DNA of 64,000 nucleotides from Ferrovibrio sp041906005 (GCF_041906005.1 NZ_JAYRJY010000001.1:3162001-3226000); one strand, 5' to 3'; shown: positions 49,170 through 57,045, counted from the stretch's first letter. Program-made: numbers and translations. Notes: generated by a model from the sequence alone, not told the origin.

Positions 49170-49284
49170 CGAGGCCTCCCTTCGCATACGCGCTGTTGTA
49201 ACTGCGGCGTAAGAGCTAAAGTCTGCACAAATCGGTGCGCGCCGGACTCTATGGATGCCTGGCGTGATTGGAAGGGAGGCCTCG
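49170..49284 (+). ncRNA. retron msr-msd RNA with a1/a2 inverted repeats
   Basis: A perfect 14-bp inverted repeat, CGAGGCCTCCCTTC (49170-49183) and GAAGGGAGGCCTCG (49271-49284), bounds an 87-nt region directly before the RT gene. This is the a1/a2 arrangement of retrons. The first bases after a1 are GC, so G49184 is the likely branching guanosine. A hairpin follows (TACGCGC with GC-bulge-GCGTA, 49187-49211), then a second one (AGTC/GACT and GCAC/GTGC, 49220-49248), the probable msd region. The msr/msd border cannot be fixed by eye. The transcript is short compared with well-studied retrons. Confidence 0.8.
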
Positions 49285-49322
49285 TGCCGTATTGGGGGAA
49301 TTTTTTCGGCCGGCCTATTCGC

Positions 49323-50864
49323 ATGGCTATCCCAGCCGAACTTGAGGATGAGGCGGCGATTCTTGCCTATCTCGGGCTTAGTGCCGGCGAGCTCAAGAAA
49401 ATTTGGTACTATCGCGGACGCATGTATCAGCATTTCTCGATCGCTAAGGGGCCCGATAAGATTCGGATGATTAGCGCCCCTGATGATCGGCTTAAGTTCC
49501 TCCAGCGCCAGCTCTCCACCAAGCTTAGTGAACTCTACCGGCCGCGCAATCCAGTCCATGGTTTCGTCGCTGACCGCTCGGTCAAGACTAACGCTATTGC
49601 CCATCTTCATCGGCGTTTTGTCATCAATATTGATCTCAAGGATTTTTTTCCCTCCATCACTCAGAACCGCGTAGAAGGAATGCTGACGTCGCTCGGCATT
49701 AATGCACGGGTAGCTGAGATCATCGCGCGCATCTGCTGTAATAACGGCCATTTGCCCCAAGGTGCGCCAAGCAGTCCAGTGCTATCAAATATGATTTGTT
49801 TCCGGCTCGACAAGAAGCTCCTAGACGTCGCCAAGAAAGCCCGCTGCATATACACTCGCTACGCCGATGACATCACCTTTTCGAGCTACCAGCCGCCGAC
49901 TGCATTGTTCGAAGTAGGGTTGCCTCCAGCAGGGCACTTCGCACCGGAACTTCTTGCGGTGCAACTCCGTAGCCTCTTTCAGCAGAATGGGTTCATCATA
50001 AACCCGGATAAGACACATTATGCGGATCGCCATTCGCGACGCGTAGTCACTGGGGTCAAGATTAATGAGATGCTAAATGTGGACCGCCGTTACGTTCGGA
50101 ATATTCGCGCGGCACTGCGCTCTATTGAGGTTCTTGGTATCGATGGTGCGGAGAAAAAATTCCGAGAACAACATGGTGGCCGCTCAGACCTAGCGTCATT
50201 CCTGCGCGGTAAGATTTCATACCTGACGCATATCAAAGGCTCAACCGATCCCGTGGTGCGTCATATTGCGCTACGTTTCAACAATTGTTTCCCCGCTCGA
50301 CCGATCAAGGTATCTCCTACCGTGACCGAGATGCGTGATCGGTCAGTCTGGGTTGTGGATAATAATCACACGATTGAACAAGGCACCGCTTTCTTTCTGA
50401 AGGATGTTGGCTTGGTCACCGCAGAACATTGTCTAGGAGGCGCTGAGGAAGTCGAAGTCTTTCACCCATCAAAGCCGGCCAATAAATTCAGGGCACGCGT
50501 CTTGAGGGTTGACAAGCACCGCGATCTCGCGCTGCTTGAGCACAGTATTCCGATTACTGAATTTTTTGAACTTGAACGCTCGGCCCAAGTTGTTGCCCTA
50601 GGCGATCATTTAACTGCTATTGGCTATCCCGCATATTCACCCGGGGACAGCATCAACGTACGTGGTGGAACTGTTGCTTCCTTCAAAGTCCAGAGTTTGG
50701 TCGATTATATTGAGGTAACTCAAATTTTGGCGCAGGGCATGTCCGGCGGTCCGCTCATTGATACCAATAACAATGTTGTAGGTATCATCCACAAGGGCGG
50801 TCCGGGAGAGGGGCGTAACTTAGCCGTTGCCATAAAAATGTTGAATGATTGGCTCCTTGAATAG
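49323..50864 (+). CDS. retron reverse transcriptase fused to a trypsin-like protease
   Basis: This 513-aa protein has two parts. Residues 1-325 form a retron RT: NAIAH (90-94, the NAxxH motif), catalytic Asp in NIDLKDFF (104), LPQGAPSSP (144-152), YADD (180-183) and VTG (242-244), the retron hallmark. Residues about 335-513 form a chymotrypsin-fold serine protease with a complete triad: H369 (TAEHC), D401 (KHRDLALL) and S474 (GMSGGP). Retrons make RNA-DNA hybrids that hold a toxic effector inactive until phage infection; here the effector is evidently the protease. ATG 49323 is chosen because upstream the frame crosses the a1/a2 RNA; GTG 49284 is possible. DNA is visibly more AT-rich than the neighbours. 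Confidence 0.92.
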   Translation: MAIPAELEDEAAILAYLGLSAGELKKIWYYRGRMYQHFSIAKGPDKIRMISAPDDRLKFLQRQLSTKLSELYRPRNPVHGFVADRSVKTNAIAHLHRRFVINIDLKDFFPSITQNRVEGMLTSLGINARVAEIIARICCNNGHLPQGAPSSPVLSNMICFRLDKKLLDVAKKARCIYTRYADDITFSSYQPPTALFEVGLPPAGHFAPELLAVQLRSLFQQNGFIINPDKTHYADRHSRRVVTGVKINEMLNVDRRYVRNIRAALRSIEVLGIDGAEKKFREQHGGRSDLASFLRGKISYLTHIKGSTDPVVRHIALRFNNCFPARPIKVSPTVTEMRDRSVWVVDNNHTIEQGTAFFLKDVGLVTAEHCLGGAEEVEVFHPSKPANKFRARVLRVDKHRDLALLEHSIPITEFFELERSAQVVALGDHLTAIGYPAYSPGDSINVRGGTVASFKVQSLVDYIEVTQILAQGMSGGPLIDTNNNVVGIIHKGGPGEGRNLAVAIKMLNDWLLE

Positions 50865-50905
50865 ACTTTGAACGTCCAAGGTGCCCTTTTGGTGTGATGT
50901 TTTAA

Positions 50906-50939
50906 TAATAAAAGATAGGCTGATGGCTCTCTTTTATTA
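50906..50939 (+). terminator. AT-rich inverted repeat after the retron gene
   Basis: TAATAAAAGA (50906-50915) and TCTTTTATTA (50930-50939) are perfectly complementary, with a 14-nt loop. It lies 41 nt after the RT stop and belongs to the cassette rather than to the host. It may terminate the retron transcript from one side and ridA from the other. Confidence 0.5.
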
Positions 50940-50968
50940 GTCACACTTTTGCTATTTCTGCTTCAAGC

Positions 50969-51370
50969 TTAATTAGTTTTTGCCGGCAGCCTTGCAATGA
51001 CCTTGATCTCGAAATCGAAGCCGGCGAGCCAGGTCACGCCGATTGCCGTCCAAGTCGGCCAGGGCGCTTCGCCGATTTCCTGCGCGCGCACGGCCATCAC
51101 TGTCTCAAGCTGCTTTTCCGGATCGGTGTGGAAGCTGGTGACGTCCACCACGTCATCGAAACTGCAGCCGGCCGCCTGCAGCACGTCGCGCAGATTGGCG
51201 AAGGCTAGCTTCACCTGCCTGGCGAAATCCGGCTCGGGCGAGCCGTCGTCGCGGCTGCCCACCTGGCCCGAGACGAAGAGCAGGTCGCCGGAGCGGATCG
51301 CCGGCGAATACTGGTGCAGGTCGTAAAGCGCGTGGCGGTTGGCGGGGAAGACGGCGTCGCGTTTGGTCAT
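50969..51370 (-). CDS. RidA family protein, its 3' end replaced by the retron cassette
   Basis: This 133-aa YjgF/YER057c/UK114-type protein belongs to the enamine/imine deaminase family. YSPAIRSGDLLFVSGQVGS is the N-terminal core and WTAIGVTWLAGFDFEIKVIA the C-terminal part. The usual Arg of the active enamine deaminases (before the end) is not evident at its normal position, so activity is uncertain. The last about 11 codons differ in base composition from the rest and are encoded by cassette DNA, keeping the frame. AAAGGA precedes the ATG at 51370. It is divergent from a LysR gene. Confidence 0.88.
   Translation of the reverse strand: MTKRDAVFPANRHALYDLHQYSPAIRSGDLLFVSGQVGSRDDGSPEPDFARQVKLAFANLRDVLQAAGCSFDDVVDVTSFHTDPEKQLETVMAVRAQEIGEAPWPTWTAIGVTWLAGFDFEIKVIARLPAKTN
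51001..51016 (+). repeat. right direct repeat of the retron cassette
   Basis: CCTTGATCTCGAAATC is the partner of 49083-49098 and lies in the intact ridA coding end. It marks the right edge of the proposed element. Confidence 0.7.
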
Positions 51371-51422
51371 ATCCGGGTCCTTTCGATTGCTCTGGTCGGT
51401 TGCTCTGGCCCCGATATAGGCG

Positions 51423-51439
51423 ATCCGGATTGTTCGGAT
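51423..51439. promoter_or_regulatory. inverted repeat ATCCG-N7-CGGAT between ridA and lysR
   Basis: Short arms at 51423-51427 and 51435-51439 lie in the 111-nt divergent promoter region. A LysR box is plausible but weak. Confidence 0.35.
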
Positions 51440-51481
51440 TAGCCGTTGAATTCCGTATGGGTTGCTGCAAAATCGCCAGCA

Positions 51482-52402
51482 ATGACCCGCCCCTCCCAGC
51501 GCCCCCCGCCGTCGCTCAACGACCTCGCCGCCTTCGTGGCGGTCGCCACCCATCGCAGCTTCCGCCGCGCGGCCGATCAGCTCGGCACCGCGCCCTCCAC
51601 GCTCAGCCATGCCATGCGCGCGCTGGAGGAGCGGCTGGGCGTGCGGCTCTTGAACCGCACCACACGCAGCGTCGCGCCCACCGAGGCCGGCGCCGCGCTG
51701 CTCGGCCGCCTGCAATCGGCGCTCGGCGCGCTGGACGATGCGCTGGACAGCGTCGCCGCCTTTCGCGGCAGCGGCGCTATAGCTGGCACAGTGCGCATCA
51801 ACACGCCGCGCCTGCCGGCGGCCCTGCTGGTGCGCGATGTACTGCCCGTGATGGCGCAGCGTTTCCCCGATGTCACCGTGGATATCGTGGTGGAGGGCCG
51901 GCTGGTGGATATCGTCTCCGGCGGCTTCGATGCCGGCGTGCGGCTCATGGGTTCGATTCCGCGCGACATGATCGCGGTGCCGTTCGGCCAGCCGGTGCGC
52001 TTCGTCTGCGTGGCGTCGCCGGCCTATCTCAAACGCGCCGGCACGCCGAAAACGCCCGACGAATTGCTACGGCATCGCTGCATCGGCCATCGCCTGCCGG
52101 GCGGCAAGCTCTATCGCTGGGAATTCGAGCGCGCCGGGCAGGGGATGACGGTGGATGCCCCCGCGTCCCTGATCCTCGACGACGAGGAACTGATGGTGGA
52201 TGCCGCCCTGCGGGGGCTGGGCATCGCCTATGTGGTGGACATCGCCGCCGCAGCGGCGCTCAAGGCCGGGCGGCTGCGTCCGGTGCTGTCGGCCTGGATG
52301 GCGCCGGCGGAAGGCGTGGCGGTCTATTATCCCGGCCACCGCGCCGTGCCGCCGGCCCTGCGCGCCTTCCTCGATGTGGTGCGGGAGGTGGGGAAGGGCT
52401 GA
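51482..52402 (+). CDS. LysR family transcriptional regulator
   Basis: This 306-aa protein has an N-terminal HTH (FRRAADQLGTAPSTLSHAMRALEERLGVRLLNRTTRSV) and a periplasmic-binding-like effector domain with TVRINTPRLPAALLV and a GLGIAYVVD end. It belongs to the CrgA/AaeR-like LysR group. It is divergent from ridA and therefore likely controls it. ATG 51482 is chosen over 51446, which lies in the promoter. Confidence 0.9.
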   Translation: MTRPSQRPPPSLNDLAAFVAVATHRSFRRAADQLGTAPSTLSHAMRALEERLGVRLLNRTTRSVAPTEAGAALLGRLQSALGALDDALDSVAAFRGSGAIAGTVRINTPRLPAALLVRDVLPVMAQRFPDVTVDIVVEGRLVDIVSGGFDAGVRLMGSIPRDMIAVPFGQPVRFVCVASPAYLKRAGTPKTPDELLRHRCIGHRLPGGKLYRWEFERAGQGMTVDAPASLILDDEELMVDAALRGLGIAYVVDIAAAAALKAGRLRPVLSAWMAPAEGVAVYYPGHRAVPPALRAFLDVVREVGKG

Positions 52403-52432
52403 TCCTCCCGCTTCCAGTCAGCCCTTCGCCAG

Positions 52433-52903
52433 TCAGCCTTTCGCCGCCGCCTCCAGCGCGGCGATATCGAATTTCACCATCTTCAGCATCGCCTCGGTCA
52501 CGCGCCTGGCCTTGGCCGGGTCCGGGTCGTTCATCAGCTCGCCCAGCCGTTTCGGCGCGATCTGCCAGCTCAGGCCCCAGCGGTCGCGCAGCCAGCCGCA
52601 TTGCTCGGTCGCGCCGCCGTCTTTCAGGGCATCCCACAGGCGGTCGATCTCGGCCTGCGTGTCGCATTCCACCATGATCGAGAAGCTGTGGTTGAACGGA
52701 TCGAGCGGCCCCGCCTCGATCGCCATGTAGCGCTGGTCGCCCAGGCTGAAGCTGGCGATCTTCACGCTGCCGGCCGGGCCGCTGGGTGTATCAGCCGGAA
52801 CGGCCGAGATCCAGCCGACCGCCGAGCCGGGGATCAGCGAGGTATAGGCGCGGATCGCGCTTTCCATGTCCTTTTCGAACCAGAGATGCTGGGTGATCTT
52901 CAT
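52433..52903 (-). CDS. VOC family protein, PhnB-like
   Basis: This 156-aa protein has the PhnB/3-demethylubiquinone methyltransferase-like VOC pattern: ITQHLWFEKDMESAIRAY at the start and FNHSFSIMVECDTQAEIDRLWDAL, then CGWLRDRWGLSWQIAPKRL near the end. These proteins are widespread and mostly of unknown substrate. GGGAG lies 8 nt before the ATG at 52903. It converges with the LysR gene. Confidence 0.85.
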   Translation of the reverse strand: MKITQHLWFEKDMESAIRAYTSLIPGSAVGWISAVPADTPSGPAGSVKIASFSLGDQRYMAIEAGPLDPFNHSFSIMVECDTQAEIDRLWDALKDGGATEQCGWLRDRWGLSWQIAPKRLGELMNDPDPAKARRVTEAMLKMVKFDIAALEAAAKG

Positions 52904-53038
52904 GAATGGCTCCCTGTATGGCGGCTGGCCCCCAAAGCCTGAAATCCGGGGCCGTGTCCCAAGGACGGGGCAGGGGCGGCCCTGCCGACAGGGCCCGCGA
53001 AAAAAATCGACCGGGGCCGACGCTGGCCGGGCAAGTTT

Positions 53039-53058
53039 CGGCCATTGTATGATGGCCG
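53039..53058 (+). promoter_or_regulatory. inverted repeat CGGCCAT-N6-ATGGCCG before purT
   Basis: Perfect 7-bp arms 27 nt upstream of the purT start could be an operator or a leader hairpin. A purine-responsive role is only a guess from position. Confidence 0.4.
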
Positions 53059-53084
53059 GAACACGCAACTGAGACTTCAGGACC

Positions 53085-54266
53085 ATGGCTGCAACCAAGA
53101 AAATCCTCCTGCTCGGCTCGGGCGAGCTGGGCCGCGAATTCGTCATTTCCGCCAAGCGGCTCGGCGCCCATGTGGTGGCCTGCGATGCTTACGCCGGCGC
53201 ACCGGCCATGCAGGTGGCCGACGAGCATGAGGTGTTTTCCATGCTGGATGGCGCGGCCCTGGGCGCCGCCATCGACAAGCACAAACCCGATTTCATCGTG
53301 CCCGAGGTTGAGGCCATCCGAACCGAGGTGCTGAAGGATTTCGAGGATCGCGGCTTCAACGTGGTGCCGTCGGCGCGCGCCACGCAGATGACCATGAACC
53401 GCGACCGCATCCGCGATGTGGCGGCCAACGAGCTGGGCCTGCCCACCTCGACATTCCTCTATGCCGAAAGCCTGGAGGAGATGCGCGACGCGGTGGCGAA
53501 GGTGGGCATCCCCTGCGTGGTGAAGCCGGTGATGTCATCCTCGGGCAAGGGCCAGAGCACGGTGAAGGCGCCGGGCGAGATCGACAAGGCCTGGGACTAT
53601 GCCGTGGCCGGCATGCGCGGCGACCGCAAGCGCGTGATCGTCGAGGCGTTCATCGATTTCGATTACGAAATCACCCTGCTCACCATCCGCACGCGCCAGG
53701 GCGTGATCTTCTGCCCGCCCATCGGGCACCGGCAGGAACGCGGCGATTACCAGGAAAGCTGGCAGCCGACGCCGATGTCGCAGCGCGCGGTGGCCGAGGC
53801 CCAGCGCCAGGCCAAGGCCGTGGTCGACAACCTGGGCGGCTATGGCCTGTTCGGCGTGGAATTCTTCGTCAAGAACGACGAAGTGATCTTCTCCGAGCTG
53901 TCGCCACGCCCGCACGATACCGGCATGGTGACGCTGATCTCGCAGAACCTCACCGAATTCGACCTGCATGCCCGCGCCATCCTCGGCCTGCCGATCCCCA
54001 GCATCACCCAGCATGGCCCCAGCGCCTCGGCGGTGATCCTGGCCGACCGCGACGCCACCGATTTCAGCGTGGAGGGCCTGGCCGAGGCGCTGGTGCCATC
54101 CGCCACAGGCATCGACCTCGACCTGCGCATTTTCAACAAGCCCACCACGCGACCCTATCGCCGCATGGGCGTGGCGCTGGCGCTGGCGAGGCACGGCGAT
54201 GTCGAGCAGGCCCGCGCGGCAGCAAAGGCGGCGGCGGCGAAAGTGAAGATCAGCTACAAGGCATGA
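53085..54266 (+). CDS. purT: formate-dependent GAR transformylase PurT
   Basis: This 393-aa ATP-grasp enzyme makes formyl-GAR from GAR, formate and ATP, a folate-free alternative to PurN in purine synthesis. The start is KKILLLGSGELGREFVISAK, the ATP-binding part CVVKPVMSSSGKGQS and the metal-site part GLFGVEFFVKNDEVIFSELS with PRPHDTGMVT. All are highly conserved. A ridA gene follows by 10 nt, and the two are probably one operon. Confidence 0.96.
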   Translation: MAATKKILLLGSGELGREFVISAKRLGAHVVACDAYAGAPAMQVADEHEVFSMLDGAALGAAIDKHKPDFIVPEVEAIRTEVLKDFEDRGFNVVPSARATQMTMNRDRIRDVAANELGLPTSTFLYAESLEEMRDAVAKVGIPCVVKPVMSSSGKGQSTVKAPGEIDKAWDYAVAGMRGDRKRVIVEAFIDFDYEITLLTIRTRQGVIFCPPIGHRQERGDYQESWQPTPMSQRAVAEAQRQAKAVVDNLGGYGLFGVEFFVKNDEVIFSELSPRPHDTGMVTLISQNLTEFDLHARAILGLPIPSITQHGPSASAVILADRDATDFSVEGLAEALVPSATGIDLDLRIFNKPTTRPYRRMGVALALARHGDVEQARAAAKAAAAKVKISYKA

Positions 54267-54276
54267 GGCACGACCA

Positions 54277-54675
54277 ATGACCATCGACCGCAGCAATCCA
54301 CCGGGCCTGTCAAAGCCCACCGGCTACTCGCACATCGCCATCGTGCCGGCGGGGCGGCAGCTGCACATCTCCGGTCAGGTGGCGCTGGATGCGGCGGGCA
54401 ACGTGGTGGGCAAGGGCGATATCGGCGCGCAGGCCGAACAGGTTTTCGCCAACCTGAAAATCGCCCTCGCCGCGGGCGGCGCGGATTTTTCCAAGGTGTT
54501 CAAGCTGGTCACCTATGTGGTGAACCTGACGCCCGACAAGCTGCCGCCGGTGCGCGCGGCGCGGGCGAAATATTTCGGCGACGGCCCCTATCCGGCCAGC
54601 ACGCTGGTCGGCGTCACCGCCCTGGTGAATCCCGACCTGCTGCTGGAAGTGGAAGTCATCGCTGCGCTGGACTAA
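54277..54675 (+). CDS. RidA family protein (second copy in the window)
   Basis: This 132-aa protein is a RidA/YjgF family member with YSHIAIVPAGRQLHISGQVALDA and a C-terminal STLVGVTALVNPDLLLEVEVIAALD. It differs substantially from the RidA at 51 kb. The usual catalytic Arg of RidA (in R-x-x-V) is replaced around STLVGV, so it may not be an enamine deaminase. Being in the purT operon, it may process a reactive purine-pathway intermediate, which is inference. Confidence 0.88.
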   Translation: MTIDRSNPPGLSKPTGYSHIAIVPAGRQLHISGQVALDAAGNVVGKGDIGAQAEQVFANLKIALAAGGADFSKVFKLVTYVVNLTPDKLPPVRAARAKYFGDGPYPASTLVGVTALVNPDLLLEVEVIAALD

Positions 54676-54696
54676 GACTGCGCTGGACTGACCGCC

Positions 54697-55050
54697 ATGC
54701 CCATCACCATTTACGGCATCAAGAATTGCGACACGATGAAAAAGGCCTTCATCTGGCTGAAGGACCATGGCGTGGCGCATGAATTCCACGACTACAAGGC
54801 CAGCGGCATCGAAAAGACGAAGCTGGAAGCCTGGTGCAAGGTCGTGGGCTGGGAACTGCTGCTCAACCGCGCCGGCACAACGTTTCGCAAGCTGCCCGAG
54901 TCCGAGCGGGACGGCATCACCGAGAAGAAGGCCATCGCGCTGATGCAGGCGCAGCCCTCGATGATCAAGCGTCCGGTGCTGGAGCTGGGCGGCGGCAAAT
55001 TGCTGGTCGGCTTCAAGCCCGAGCAATACGCGGCAGCGTTCAGGAAATAG
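54697..55050 (+). CDS. ArsC/Spx-like YffB family protein
   Basis: This 117-aa thioredoxin-fold protein has ITIYGIKNCDTMKKAFIWL at the start, the YffB form of the ArsC motif with one Cys. GITEKKAIALMQAQPSMIKRPVL is the usual C-terminal half. These proteins are glutathione-dependent thiol reductase candidates; arsenate reduction is unlikely to be the main role. It is 21 nt after ridA. Confidence 0.9.
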   Translation: MPITIYGIKNCDTMKKAFIWLKDHGVAHEFHDYKASGIEKTKLEAWCKVVGWELLLNRAGTTFRKLPESERDGITEKKAIALMQAQPSMIKRPVLELGGGKLLVGFKPEQYAAAFRK

Positions 55051-55053
55051 GGC

Positions 55054-55482
55054 TTACTTGCCGTCCAGCCGGCGGCTGAAGATCACGCGCGGTTCTTCCA
55101 CATAGCCCAGCGCGTCATAGAAGGCGCGCACACGCTCGTTTTCCGGCCGCACCATCAGCATCACCTTCGGCACGCCGCGTGCCCGCAGCCAATCCTCGGC
55201 CGCCGTCACCATCGCGCGGCCAAAACCGGATTTCTGGATCGATGGCTCGACGGCGAGGTAATACAGCCAGCCGCGATGGCCGTCATGGCCGGTCATCACA
55301 CTGGCGACGATCTTGCCACCGCTCTCGCCCACCAGGATGGTGGATTCCGGCTTCGACATGCAGAAATCGATGTCGCTGTCCGGGTCGTTCCATGGCCGCG
55401 TCAGGTTGCAGGCCTGCCACAATGCGATCAGGGCCGCGCGGTCAGCGGCGGCAAACGGCCTAATGTTCAGCTTCGGCGGCAC
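55054..55482 (-). CDS. GNAT family acetyltransferase (YpeA-like)
   Basis: This 142-aa protein has the acetyl-CoA site QKSGFGRAMVTAAE (Q/R-x-x-G-x-G/A) and the GWLYYLAVEPS strand. NERVRAFYDALGYVEE closes the fold. It is similar to YpeA. Its start lies 23 nt inside the end of the ABC ATPase gene, so it is translationally linked to the transporter operon. The substrate is unknown. Confidence 0.88.
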   Translation of the reverse strand: MPPKLNIRPFAAADRAALIALWQACNLTRPWNDPDSDIDFCMSKPESTILVGESGGKIVASVMTGHDGHRGWLYYLAVEPSIQKSGFGRAMVTAAEDWLRARGVPKVMLMVRPENERVRAFYDALGYVEEPRVIFSRRLDGK

Positions 55483-56248
55483 GGATCGACTCCACGCGGA
55501 TTTCCTCGGTCAGCCGCGCCTTGTAGGCGGCGAATTCCGGCGTGGTCTTCACCGTGTAATGGCGCGGATGCGGCAGGTCGATGGCGATGTCGCATTTCAC
55601 CCGGCCGGGGCGCGCGGTCATCACCAGCACGCGGTTGGCCATGAAGATCGCCTCGTCGATATCATGCGTGACGAACAGCACGGTCTTCCGCGCCTTTTCC
55701 CAGATGCCCAGCAGCAGCTCCTGCATCAGGGCGCGGGTCTGGTTGTCGAGCGCGCCGAACGGCTCGTCCAGCAGCAGGATCTTCGGATCGTTGGCCAGCG
55801 CGCGGGCCAAAGCCGTGCGCTGCTGCATGCCGCCCGAAAGTTGCTTGGGGTAATGGTTCTCGAAACCCTTCAATCCGACCTGGTCGATGAAGCGGGCGGC
55901 GATCTCGGCCTGTTCGGCTGAGGATACCTTCTTCTCGCGCAGGCCAAAGCAGATGTTTTCCCGCACGGTCAGCCAGGGAAACAGCGTGTAGGATTGAAAC
56001 ACCATGCCGCGGTCCGGCCCCGGATCGCGCACCGGCTGGCCATCCAGCAGGACCTGGCCCGTGGTGGGCTGGTCCAGCCCGGCAACGATGCGCAGCAGCG
56101 TGCTCTTGCCGCAGCCTGACGGTCCCAGGATGGTGATGAAGTCATTGTCCTCGACCGCGATGCTGGTTGGTTCCAGCGCCCGGGTCGGTTCGCCGCCGCG
56201 CACGCCGGGGAAGACGCGGCTGACGGTATCGATCTTGAGCTTGCTCAC
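55460..56248 (-). CDS. ABC transporter ATP-binding protein (nitrate/sulfonate/taurine type)
   Basis: This 262-aa ATPase of the SsuB/TauB/NrtD group powers an import system. Walker A GPSGCGKST, signature LSGGMQQRTALARAL, and Walker B ILLLDEPFGALD are present, with the H-loop FVTHDIDEAIFMANRV. It overlaps the permease gene (ATGA). Confidence 0.94.
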   Translation of the reverse strand: MSKLKIDTVSRVFPGVRGGEPTRALEPTSIAVEDNDFITILGPSGCGKSTLLRIVAGLDQPTTGQVLLDGQPVRDPGPDRGMVFQSYTLFPWLTVRENICFGLREKKVSSAEQAEIAARFIDQVGLKGFENHYPKQLSGGMQQRTALARALANDPKILLLDEPFGALDNQTRALMQELLLGIWEKARKTVLFVTHDIDEAIFMANRVLVMTARPGRVKCDIAIDLPHPRHYTVKTTPEFAAYKARLTEEIRVESIRAAEAEH

Positions 56249-57024
56249 TTGAGGAAATACCAGGGATAGAGGCGGGCGTTGGCCTGCTTGAACAGGAAGT
56301 CGGAAACCAGGCCGATCAGGCCGATCACCACGATGCCGAAGATCATCTGCCCGGTATCGAGCAGGCGCTGGCTATCCATGATCATGTGGCCGATGCCGCT
56401 CTGGGCGCCGATCAGTTCCGCCACGATCACATAAGTCCAGGCCCAGCCCAGCACCAGGCGCAACGTCTCGGCGATCTGCGGCGCGGCGCCGGGCAGCAGC
56501 ACGCGCAGCACGATGCCGGCGCGTTTGGCGCCCAGCGTCTTGGAGGCTTCCACCAGATCGATGCGGCTGCCGCCCACGATCACGGCCACCATCAGCACGA
56601 TCTGGAAGAAGGAACCGATCACGATCACGGCCAGCTTCTGCGCCTCGCCCACGCCGGCCCACAGGATCAGCAGGGGGATGAAGGCGGAAGCCGGCAGGTA
56701 GCGCGCGAAAGAGATGAAGGGTTCGAAGAAGGCCTCGATCCCCTTGAAGGCGCCCATCAGGATACCCAGCGGCACGGCGAAGATGGCCGCGATCATGAAG
56801 CCGCCCACCACGCGCCAGATGGTCACGCCCACATCGCCGGCAAAGCCGTATTCGGTGAACAGCGATACGCCGGCCTTCGCCGCTTTCAGCGGATCGGCCA
56901 GGAACAGCGGCGGCACGATGCCGCCATAGGTCACCGCGGCCCAGAGGCCGAGGAAGACCACGAAAAAGAGAATCCCCAGGGCGGTGCGGCGCCCTGGGGA
57001 AACGGGTTTAAGCGGTTCGAACAC
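56245..57024 (-). CDS. ABC transporter permease (SsuC/TauC type)
   Basis: This 259-aa inner-membrane permease has six hydrophobic segments and the BPD_transp_1 pattern. The EAA loop region shows LVEASKTLGAKRAGIVLRVLLPGAAP, which contacts the ATPase. It lies between the binding-protein gene (21 nt upstream) and the ATPase. Confidence 0.93.
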   Translation of the reverse strand: MFEPLKPVSPGRRTALGILFFVVFLGLWAAVTYGGIVPPLFLADPLKAAKAGVSLFTEYGFAGDVGVTIWRVVGGFMIAAIFAVPLGILMGAFKGIEAFFEPFISFARYLPASAFIPLLILWAGVGEAQKLAVIVIGSFFQIVLMVAVIVGGSRIDLVEASKTLGAKRAGIVLRVLLPGAAPQIAETLRLVLGWAWTYVIVAELIGAQSGIGHMIMDSQRLLDTGQMIFGIVVIGLIGLVSDFLFKQANARLYPWYFLK

Positions 57025-57045
57025 TGAACGTCCTTGAAAGCTGGC

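Noticed and set aside
49128..49322. Upstream extension of the retron RT frame by 65 codons
   Set aside because: It runs through the a1/a2 repeat and the RNA hairpins, is rich in Cys without pattern and lacks a ribosome site; retron RT proteins begin near the MAIPAELEDE segment.
49040..51016. Retron region as part of a prophage or integron
   Set aside because: No integrase, attC-like array, capsid or other phage gene was found near; the neighbours on both sides are ordinary chromosomal genes.
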